From positions 1 to 8,129 of the forward strand of contig JAEZZY010000015.1 in NCBI GenBank assembly GCA_023418315.1: a DNA stretch of 8,129 bases, read 5' to 3'. The notes beneath the pieces are model-generated. The model worked only from the letters and a program-made list of their open reading frames with translations. It was not told where the DNA came from and ran no database searches. Each line of letters begins with the position of its first letter. The first letter of the stretch is position 1. The position numbers and the translations under genes are program-made. This DNA is from Bacteroidota bacterium (GTDB lineage: Bacteria; Bacteroidota; Bacteroidia; Chitinophagales; Chitinophagaceae). Positions 1 to 6,186 of the stretch are shown piece after piece.

Positions 1-165
1 TCTGGTTTTAGTGGTTTTTTTACGGACTCTTCGCACACTGGTAAGCTTATATTCACAAAGCGTGACTCCAATTGGGTTAAAGGTGTTTTTTATTTTGATG
101 TATTGGATAAAAATCTAAATCAGGTAGTACATGTCACCAATGGTAAATTTTCCATCAAACTATAA
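1..165 (+). CDS. C-terminal fragment of a DUF6252-like secreted/lipoprotein (5' end outside window)
   Basis: An open frame runs in from the left edge and ends at TAA (163-165), leaving 54 residues. The visible part reads as alternating beta strands: a G-F-x-G-x-F segment, then GKLIFTKRD, a G-x-F-Y-F-D-V strand, and a final H-V-T-N-G-K-F-S-I-K-L. This order (GKL-x-I-T-K, then V-x-G-x-F-x-F, then V-x-x-T-x-G-x-F-x-I) is what I recall for the C-terminal end of DUF6252 proteins, small Bacteroidota secreted or lipoproteins of unknown function. That match is from memory, not a search. The start, signal peptide and full length are outside the window. The next small ORF begins 11 bases after the stop on the same strand, so the two may be co-transcribed. 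The reading frame itself is solid; the family name is tentative. Confidence 0.55.
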   Translation, partial: SGFSGFFTDSSHTGKLIFTKRDSNWVKGVFYFDVLDKNLNQVVHVTNGKFSIKL

Positions 166-176
166 ACTTATCTAAC

Positions 177-302
177 ATGAAACAACTATTCACTTCATTT
201 CTCGTAGTGCTTACTTTCTGTTGTAATGCGCAAACCTTTACAGACCAACAGGACAGTGCTTATATATTGTTGGATAAAACCGCATCACCATCGGAGTGTT
301 AG
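177..302 (+). CDS. Small signal-peptide protein, possibly a truncated gene remnant
   Basis: This 41-codon ORF begins with ATG at 177 and ends with TAG at 300-302. Its first 19 residues look like a real export signal: M-K-Q, a hydrophobic core of about ten residues (LFTSFLVVLTF), then C-C-N-A before Q. Cleavage is plausible after Ala18 (NA|Q), a common arrangement in Bacteroidota exported proteins. The Cys pair at 15-16 could alternatively suggest a lipobox, but the context is poor. Only about 23 residues follow (beginning TFTDQQDSAY and ending SEC), too few for a normal folded secreted protein. It lies 11 bases after the upstream gene and 14 bases before the convergent mfd stop codon. It may be a genuine small secreted protein, or the 5' stump of a longer gene whose remainder was lost next to mfd. 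I do not recognise a family. Confidence 0.45.
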   Translation: MKQLFTSFLVVLTFCCNAQTFTDQQDSAYILLDKTASPSEC

Positions 303-321
303 CCAATTGCAAACTGCTAAC
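298..321. repeat. Short inverted repeat spanning the convergent stop codons
   Basis: GTTAGC (298-303) and GCTAAC (316-321) are exact reverse complements separated by 12 bases. One arm contains the TAG of the small + strand ORF (300-302). The other contains the TAG of mfd, read on the - strand (317-319). Neither side has a T-run, so this is not a canonical rho-independent terminator. A six-base stem with a 12-base loop is weak and can arise by chance. Its position exactly between two converging genes is the only reason to record it. Confidence 0.25.
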
Positions 322-3300
322 GGTCCATCGCATTCAAAAATTCAAAAACATCCCGCATATCCCGCATGTTATCGGCTATGAGGAGGAAGTTTTTTCCGCT
401 TTGCTTCAGTCTGGCTTTGTTGGTGCTTTGCTGAATATATTGAAGAATTTTGTTGAACGCTCTTGATTCAAAATAAGGAGAATCGGGGTCGCTGATGAAA
501 TAAGCCCGCAGTTGTTTGTTCTTTAAAATCAGTTTTTCAAAACCTAAAGCCACAGCAATCCACCGTGTGCGGATGGTGGTAAAAAGCTCTTCTACCTGCG
601 GCGGTGGCGTACCGAAGCGGTCTTTCAGTTCTTGGATGAATTGTTGCAATGCTTCTTCGTTTTCCACATTGTCCAATTGCTGATAAAGCGAAAGCCGTTC
701 GGTAATGTTCTCCACATAATCATCGGGTATCAGTATCTCTAAATCCGTGTCTATAGTACAGTCATTTACATAATCGTTCTTGCGTTCTATTTCTTCTTTA
801 AATACTTCTTTGAAATCAGTGCTTTTCAACTCGCGGATGGCTTCATTCAGTATTTTCTGATACATTTCAAAACCGATTTCGGCTATAAAACCGCTTTGCT
901 CGCCGCCTAATAAATTTCCCGCTCCGCGGATGTCTAAATCGCGCATGGCAATTTGAAAACCGCTGCCCAATTCATTGAACTGCTCCAGAGTTTGCAAACG
1001 TTTACGGCTGTCATCAGGCAGGGTAATCATAGACGGCGCCAGCAAATAGCAAAACGCTTTTTTATTGCTTCTGCCCACCCGCCCGCGTAGCTGATGTAGG
1101 TCGCTCAGCCCAAACTGATGGGCATTGTTGATGATGATGGTATTGGCGTTCGGAATATCCACACCGCTTTCTACAATATTGGTGCAGCAGATGACATCGT
1201 ATTGGTGCGAGATAAAACGGAACAAGGCCTCTTCCAGCTTATGTCCCTCCATTTGTCCGTGCGCCATGCCTATTTCTAAATCGGGACAAAGTTTCTGAAT
1301 CAGATTGGTCATTTCCGGCAGGCTTTGCACCCGGTTGTGGATGAAATAAACCTGTCCTCCACGTTCGGTTTCGAAATAAATGGCATCTTGTATCAATTTC
1401 TCATCAAAGCCGGACACTTCCGTATGCACGGGTTGCCTATTGGGCGGCGGCGTGTTCATGATGCTCAGGTCGCGGGCGCTCATGAGCGAGAATTGCAACG
1501 TGCGCGGTATCGGCGTGGCGGTAAGCGTGAGCGTGTCTATATTGGCACGTAAACCGCGTATTTTTTCTTTGGCGGCTACGCCGAATTTTTGTTCTTCGTC
1601 AATGATGAGCAAGCCTATGTCTTTGAATTTTATGTCCTTGCTCAGCAGCGCGTGCGTGCCTATGATGATGTCCGTTTTTCCTTCTTCGATGCGTTTCTGG
1701 GTTTCTTTTTTTTCTTTGGAAGATTTAAAACGGTTGAGGTAATCTACATTGCAGGGAAGTTCTTTTAAACGCTCTTTAAAGGTTTGGTAATGCTGATAGG
1801 CAAGAATGGTGGTAGGTACTAATACGGCTACCTGCTTGCTATCTGCCACGGCTTTAAATGCTGCACGAATGGCTACTTCCGTTTTTCCGAAACCCACATC
1901 GCCGCAAACTAACCGATCCATAGGGGCAGGCGATTCCATATCCCGCTTCACATCGGCAGTGGCTTTGCTTTGGTCGGGTGTATCTTCATAGAAAAAAGAA
2001 GCTTCCAGCTCGGTTTGCAAATAGCTGTCGGGTGAGAAGGCAAAACCCTGCGAGGCTTTCCGCTTGGCATAGAGCTTTATCAGGTCGGCGGCTATGTCTT
2101 TTACCTGCTTTTTGGTTTTGTTTTTCAGTTTTTCCCAGGCATCGCTTCCCAGTTTATTCACCTTAGGAGCCGTGCCTTCTTTGCCGGTGTATTTGCTTAT
2201 TTTATGCAGCGAGTTGATGTTTACATACAGCACATCATTATCTCTGTAAATAATGCGCACGGCTTCCTGCATACTGCCGTTTACTTCTATTTTTTGCAAT
2301 CCGCTATATACGCCCACGCCATGGTCTATATGCGTTACATAGTCGCCCGGTTGCAATTCTCGGAGGGCGCGCATGGTGATGGCTTTGCCGCGGGTATAGG
2401 CTTGTTTTACCTTGTATTTATGATAGCGTTGGAAAATTTGATGGTCGGTATAGCAGATGATTTTTTTATCATGGTCAATAAAACCGTGGCTTATAGGCGT
2501 AGGAATGGCTACAAATTCTATCTGCGCATTCTGGTCTTCAAAAATGCTGCGCAACCTTTCCAGCTGTTTGGGATTTTCCGCGAAAATATAGGGCGTATAA
2601 TTTCCGGCAATTCGTTTTTGCAGATCCTCAATCAGCAGCGGAAATTGCCGGTTGAACGCCGGTTGTTCCTGTGTGGAAAAGGAAATACTATCGGGTGAAG
2701 AAGCCGAAAGTGTAGGGCTGAAATGGATTAATTTCCTGCTTTCCAGTTTTTGTTCCCATTCGTCTATCGCTTCAAAATCCGCTCTGCTTAGTTCTTTCAG
2801 CGTTTCTATTTCCTGGTCGCCGGTAGCTTTTAGAATTGCCTTATCCGGAAAATGCTGTTCCATTTTGCGCAGCTTTCCGATGAGCAGCTCTTTGCTTTTT
2901 ATCCAGATGACGGTGTTTATAGGCAGATGATCTAAAAAAGAAATTTTTTCCGTGGTTTCAAATTTCGTTTCCACATTGGGAGCGATGGATACCATGATGA
3001 GCTTTCGCTCCGATAGCTGGGTTTCGGGGTTGAAGAGGCGAATGCTGTCTATTTCGTTTCCAAATAATTCTATGCGGTAGGGATGTTCATTTCCGAAGGA
3101 ATAAATATCGAGGATGCCGCCGCGCATGGCAAACTGCCCCGGCTCATACACAAAATCTTCGCGCTTGAAGCCGAGCTGTACAAAATCGTTCATCAGCTTG
3201 TCCACATTCAGTTGCTCGCCCACTTTAAGCTGAATCAGGTTTTCGGAAAGTATCCGGGAGTTTACTACTTTTTCAAACAAGGCTTCCGGATAGGTAACTA

Positions 3301-3670
3301 CTATTTTTTTATGGATGTTTTCCCCGTTGAATTTCGTCAGCGCTTCGGTGCGCATCATCAAATGGCTTGCATTCAGCTCGGTGAAGGTTCCTGTTTTTTT
3401 AAAGCTGTCCGGAAAATAAAAAACATCTAAGGCTTTGGTGAGGTATTCCAAATCATTATGGAAATAGGCGGCTTCTTCCTTATCGTTCAGAATGAATAGA
3501 TGATTGACCTGTGAAAGCTGCCATACTGCTGTGGCTATAAAATGGATGGAAGAACCGGAAAGCCCTTGCAGGGAAAGGTTTTTTTTAGATTCGGGCAATA
3601 GCAGTTCATCCGCAATTTTTTTTATGCGGTCATCATTACGGTAAATTTCCTGCAATACCTGCAAGTTCAT
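317..3670 (-). CDS. mfd: Transcription-repair coupling factor Mfd (1117 aa)
   Basis: Mfd is a cytoplasmic ATP-driven DNA translocase that pushes or removes RNA polymerase stalled at lesions and recruits UvrA for nucleotide excision repair. At 1117 residues it is close to E. coli Mfd (1148). Residues about 1-400 are the UvrB-like module; its ATP loop near residues 34-42 is degenerate, as is usual in Mfd, and MRGGILDI (182-189) is the hallmark of the UvrA-contacting part. The RNA polymerase interaction domain starts near 440 (GDYVTHIDHGVGVYSG, from 442). The motor follows: Walker A GDVGFGKT (590-597, Lys596), Walker B-type box DEEQ (691-694), TAT-PIPRTL (from 717) and QLRGRVGR (860-867). The translocation motif region RDLDIRGAGNLLGG begins at 910. 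The regulatory C-terminal TRCF domain covers about 960-1117. The ATG at 3670 gives the expected N-terminus. The gene follows a secreted-protein gene on the same strand by 46 bases, but a functional link is unlikely. I see no frameshift or missing key residue. Confidence 0.98.
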   Translation of the reverse strand: MNLQVLQEIYRNDDRIKKIADELLLPESKKNLSLQGLSGSSIHFIATAVWQLSQVNHLFILNDKEEAAYFHNDLEYLTKALDVFYFPDSFKKTGTFTELNASHLMMRTEALTKFNGENIHKKIVVTYPEALFEKVVNSRILSENLIQLKVGEQLNVDKLMNDFVQLGFKREDFVYEPGQFAMRGGILDIYSFGNEHPYRIELFGNEIDSIRLFNPETQLSERKLIMVSIAPNVETKFETTEKISFLDHLPINTVIWIKSKELLIGKLRKMEQHFPDKAILKATGDQEIETLKELSRADFEAIDEWEQKLESRKLIHFSPTLSASSPDSISFSTQEQPAFNRQFPLLIEDLQKRIAGNYTPYIFAENPKQLERLRSIFEDQNAQIEFVAIPTPISHGFIDHDKKIICYTDHQIFQRYHKYKVKQAYTRGKAITMRALRELQPGDYVTHIDHGVGVYSGLQKIEVNGSMQEAVRIIYRDNDVLYVNINSLHKISKYTGKEGTAPKVNKLGSDAWEKLKNKTKKQVKDIAADLIKLYAKRKASQGFAFSPDSYLQTELEASFFYEDTPDQSKATADVKRDMESPAPMDRLVCGDVGFGKTEVAIRAAFKAVADSKQVAVLVPTTILAYQHYQTFKERLKELPCNVDYLNRFKSSKEKKETQKRIEEGKTDIIIGTHALLSKDIKFKDIGLLIIDEEQKFGVAAKEKIRGLRANIDTLTLTATPIPRTLQFSLMSARDLSIMNTPPPNRQPVHTEVSGFDEKLIQDAIYFETERGGQVYFIHNRVQSLPEMTNLIQKLCPDLEIGMAHGQMEGHKLEEALFRFISHQYDVICCTNIVESGVDIPNANTIIINNAHQFGLSDLHQLRGRVGRSNKKAFCYLLAPSMITLPDDSRKRLQTLEQFNELGSGFQIAMRDLDIRGAGNLLGGEQSGFIAEIGFEMYQKILNEAIRELKSTDFKEVFKEEIERKNDYVNDCTIDTDLEILIPDDYVENITERLSLYQQLDNVENEEALQQFIQELKDRFGTPPPQVEELFTTIRTRWIAVALGFEKLILKNKQLRAYFISDPDSPYFESRAFNKILQYIQQSTNKARLKQSGKNFLLIADNMRDMRDVFEFLNAMDR

Positions 3671-3677
3671 GCGGGCG

Positions 3678-3685
3678 CAAAGGTA
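3678..3685 (-). promoter_or_regulatory. Probable -7 promoter element of mfd, implying a leaderless transcript
   Basis: Read on the - strand, TACCTTTG is an exact match to the Bacteroidota -7 consensus TAnnTTTG. Only seven bases (3671-3677) separate it from the mfd ATG. In this phylum transcription starts a few bases after the box, so the mRNA would begin at or just before the start codon. No TTG is present at the expected 18-20 base distance upstream, so the -33 half is weak. I see no Shine-Dalgarno sequence, consistent with a leaderless or near-leaderless message. Confidence 0.55.
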
Positions 3686-3716
3686 GGGTTTTTGAAAAGA
3701 ATCTGCTATCCGTTAT

Positions 3717-6053
3717 CTACCGTATCAACGTCAAATCTCCTTTAACCAACTGCACCTCATTCCCTTTGAGCGGACATTTGTATTTGCATAGATAGAAATA
3801 CACATCGCCGGGCGCTAAGCTGCCTTTGAACGTGCCGTCCCACCCGGCGGACGGGGTTTCGGTTTTAAACACCCGTTCGCCCCATCGGTCATAGATTTCG
3901 AGGGTGTATTCGGGAAATTCGCCGTAGGCTATAGCGCGGAAGACATCATTCCGTCCATCGGCATTGGGTGTGAAGGCGGTAGGGAAGGCAAGGTTGCAGA
4001 AGTTTTTCATACATAAGGTATCGGCTATGACGATGGTATCGCTGAGGCTATAGCCGCAGGTATCGGTGTACTGCGCCCAGTAAACGCCCGGCTGGGTAAC
4101 GGTGAGTGATGAACCTGTACTTCCGTTGCTCCACAGGGTGCGGTCATCGGGTGCGGTAAGCAGGATGTAATCACCGGCGCAGAGGGCGGTATCGTTGCCC
4201 AAGTCAATAGGGATAGCCGCCGTATAAGGCAAAACGACAAACTCATGTATCACCTGACTGCAAGAGGATTGATTTGTTTCCACCACGGTATAGCTGCCGT
4301 ATTGCGCCACTTCTTTAGTGGCTGTTGTGCTGCCGTCATCCCATAGGTAGCGGTCGGCGGGGAGGGCGGTGAGCAGCAGGGTATCTTCGGGGCATTTGTA
4401 AAAGCTGTCGGTGAGTGGGGATGATGTGTAGGGCGTTACTTCCACCCAATAGGTTCTGCTTTTATAGCAGCCGCCCGGGTAGAAAAGCTGTACGGAGTAG
4501 CTGCCTGTTTCATAGGCTTTGATGCTTTGCTGTCTGCTGCCGTTGCTCCACAGCACACTATCTGCGGCGGGGGCGGTGAGGAGGACGGTATCGTTGATGC
4601 AAATGCGGAAGCTGTCTTGGTATCTGTCGGGGCGGATGTCGCCTATGGGATAGGCGGCGGAGCCGCGCTGATAAGCGCCGTAGTAATAAGCCGTTATGGG
4701 TTCATCGGATTCTAAATGATACGTGCCGGTATCTAACAGGATATAGGCATACATATAGCCGGGGTTGTTGGGAAAGACCATGAACTGCGAGGCGACGCTT
4801 GCATTGTTGAGCCGGATGGTGGGGACATTGGCGGCTTGGCTGATAAGGGTGATGGCGTTGAAGGTGTAATCGGCAGAAGTTAAGGGTCCCGAATAAGGAT
4901 TTGGGTTAGGAACGGAGGCTAATGATGTAAAATAGGCTTCTCTGACTCCGTATTTCAAAGGTAATACTAGTAACGAACAGGGGTCGGAAGCGGAGTCGGA
5001 TGGCATAAGTGTATCCAAAGAGTTGTGATATACCTCATCTTGGCTAACCATATTTTGTGTAATACTGATGGGTTTATCAGAAGTTATCACTACGGCATTG
5101 TTGATAATCGTATCATAGCCTTGTGTCGCATTCAGCGTAAAGCGGTGCACGCCATCAAAATAGACTTTGTTATTGTTGGATGCAGATACGAATTTGAAAA
5201 GGGAATAAGGATTGTTACGAAATCGCACAACCGGATGTATCGTGTCCCATAAATTAACAGGAAGTAGTTGTTCTAAAAGCTGGTCAGCACAGCAGACGAG
5301 TGGTGAATTAGCCTCTAACAAGGGCCAGACAAGAGCGGATAAATCATACTGCATAAATATATTGACCGGATTGCAACAAGGAGTAGATTTTACCAAAACC
5401 CTGCTGCCGCTTAAATCCTGTATAATACCCTCACCCCCTAACAGGTAGCTTTCTCCTTGGTTTAGCGTAATGGTATATGGGATACTCTGAAGACGGTTTA
5501 CTGCTGCTGAATCGGAAGGAGTGATTTCCAACACCACACTGTCACAGCGCGAAACAATGGAATAGCCCACTACATTTGGCCTAGAGTGATTGGCGATTTT
5601 GCCCTTCGGGCCATTAAGATAAAACTCATTTCCATAGATTTGATTATCGGAGGGAAAAATTAATGCACCGTCATCATCATAGGAAAATATATCGGTGTAG
5701 TGGACTACCACATCGGCATCTGAGGTAATATGCAGGCTTTTCCGGTGAACGGTGTCCCATGGCGCACCTTGAAGCGCTTTTTGCTGTGCGGAGTCAAGAA
5801 TAATTCTCAGCACGGAACCGCCTTGTAAAAAATAGGATTGTGAAGCGCCCGTTATGGTGAAGGTAAGGGTGATATTGGCATTATTAGCTCCGGAAATATC
5901 CAGTATATACACGGGTTGCTGCGCTCCGGCTACCGACACAGTACTATAGGCAAACCAAAAATCTTTTCCTGCAGTGTTTAGGTCTGTGGAAGGTTGTGCC
6001 CAGGCAGTAACGTTAGAAAGCAAGGCTATAAGAAAAAAGAAGAACCTATGCAT
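3717..6053 (-). CDS. Secreted T9SS type B (gliding-motility-type C-terminal domain) protein with Ig-like repeats, 778 aa
   Basis: I start this gene at the ATG at 6053, not the in-frame ATG at 6089. The shorter start gives a clean signal peptide (M-H-R, a hydrophobic core, cleavage after Ala19 in AWA|Q), while the longer start abuts the -7 promoter box. Numbering is from 6053. Mature residues begin near GKDFWFAY (29-36). Residues 20-470 repeat the pattern strand-S-D-x-P/D-I/V-strand at Ser111, Ser325 and Ser449, resembling Bacteroidota proteins annotated with an IgGFc-binding-like N-terminal domain (moderate confidence). Three Ig/PKD-like repeats follow, each with C-x-x-D, LLTA, LW-[SD]-[ND]-GS and G-x-Y (Cys485, Cys554, Cys625). 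Residues 691-778 are the CHU_C/gliding-motility C-terminal domain: PTAFTPNADGRND, then Y-D-R-W-G, W-D-G and G-x-V-Y-F-Y. This domain directs outer-membrane passage and surface attachment through the type IX system. A structural, adhesive or surface role is inferred; no catalytic motif is visible. The 46 bases to mfd contain no terminator. Confidence 0.9.
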   Translation of the reverse strand: MHRFFFFLIALLSNVTAWAQPSTDLNTAGKDFWFAYSTVSVAGAQQPVYILDISGANNANITLTFTITGASQSYFLQGGSVLRIILDSAQQKALQGAPWDTVHRKSLHITSDADVVVHYTDIFSYDDDGALIFPSDNQIYGNEFYLNGPKGKIANHSRPNVVGYSIVSRCDSVVLEITPSDSAAVNRLQSIPYTITLNQGESYLLGGEGIIQDLSGSRVLVKSTPCCNPVNIFMQYDLSALVWPLLEANSPLVCCADQLLEQLLPVNLWDTIHPVVRFRNNPYSLFKFVSASNNNKVYFDGVHRFTLNATQGYDTIINNAVVITSDKPISITQNMVSQDEVYHNSLDTLMPSDSASDPCSLLVLPLKYGVREAYFTSLASVPNPNPYSGPLTSADYTFNAITLISQAANVPTIRLNNASVASQFMVFPNNPGYMYAYILLDTGTYHLESDEPITAYYYGAYQRGSAAYPIGDIRPDRYQDSFRICINDTVLLTAPAADSVLWSNGSRQQSIKAYETGSYSVQLFYPGGCYKSRTYWVEVTPYTSSPLTDSFYKCPEDTLLLTALPADRYLWDDGSTTATKEVAQYGSYTVVETNQSSCSQVIHEFVVLPYTAAIPIDLGNDTALCAGDYILLTAPDDRTLWSNGSTGSSLTVTQPGVYWAQYTDTCGYSLSDTIVIADTLCMKNFCNLAFPTAFTPNADGRNDVFRAIAYGEFPEYTLEIYDRWGERVFKTETPSAGWDGTFKGSLAPGDVYFYLCKYKCPLKGNEVQLVKGDLTLIR
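4017..4613 (-). repeat. Three tandem Ig/PKD-like protein repeats within the T9SS type B gene
   Basis: The region encodes three units of roughly 65 residues. Shared positions are Cys-x-x-D-T/Y, L-L-T-A, a bulky residue and then L-W, N/D-G-S, and Gly-x-Tyr before a strand. The Cys anchors lie at residues 485, 554 and 625 (numbered from the ATG at 6053), spaced 69 and 71 residues apart. The first two units have a second Cys after the G-S-Y strand that could pair with the anchor; the third has D-T-C-G in the matching place. The units have diverged in DNA sequence, so this is an old duplication of a beta-sandwich module and not a recombining DNA repeat. Confidence 0.75.
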
Positions 6054-6089
6054 AATTATAGAAGGCTTGAGGTGAGAAATGATAAGCAT

Positions 6090-6119
6090 TAAAGATATAC
6101 AATATTATAGAAGATACAA
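6090..6119 (-). promoter_or_regulatory. Bacteroidota-type promoter for the T9SS type B gene
   Basis: On the - strand, TTG (6119-6117) is followed by exactly 19 bases and then TATCTTTA (6097-6090). This fits TTG-N19-TAnnTTTG except for the last base (A for G). Transcription should start a few bases beyond 6090, giving a leader of about 30 bases before the ATG at 6053. The alternative ATG at 6089 lies directly against the box and would probably not be in the mRNA, which is the main reason for choosing the shorter protein. Confidence 0.6.
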
Positions 6120-6134
6120 GTAGAAATTTTACAC

Positions 6135-6164
6135 TTTGAAAATAGGATAATATTTATATATTTA
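6135..6164 (+). promoter_or_regulatory. Bacteroidota-type promoter for the beta-propeller T9SS gene
   Basis: TTTG (6135-6138) is followed by 18 bases and then TATATTTA (6157-6164). This is a near match to TTTG-N19-TAnnTTTG, with one base shorter spacing and a final A for G. The predicted start lies a few bases further on, leaving an A/T-rich leader of under 20 bases before the ATG at 6187 and no Shine-Dalgarno sequence. It stands back to back with the promoter on the other strand, the two -33 elements being only 15 bases apart, so factors binding here could affect both genes. Confidence 0.55.
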
Positions 6165-6186
6165 CACTAACTAAATTTTTTATATT

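Noticed and set aside
1589..1600. DEEQ in place of the DEEH found in E. coli Mfd, considered as a possible catalytic defect
   Set aside because: The catalytic acidic residues are intact, and Gln at the fourth position is, as I recall, common in Bacteroidota Mfd proteins, so it is lineage variation.
1325..2166. Several overlapping + strand frames of 61-120 codons opposite the Mfd motor domains
   Set aside because: They are shadows of the high-information motor motifs on the other strand; the protein sequences look unconstrained.
2204..2698. A 164-codon open frame on the + strand inside mfd
   Set aside because: It is entirely antisense to conserved Mfd coding sequence (the RNA polymerase interaction region and upstream), has no promoter or leader, and its translation has no recognisable domain.
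3530..3580. Degenerate nucleotide-binding loop near the Mfd N-terminus, considered as a damaged Walker A
   Set aside because: Mfd proteins generally lack a functional ATP site in the UvrB-like module; only the C-terminal motor hydrolyses ATP.
4025..5448. Short frames on both strands inside the T9SS type B gene (73, 62, 75 and 78 codons)
   Set aside because: They overlap domains and repeats that are clearly coded in the main - strand frame; none has a supporting start region.
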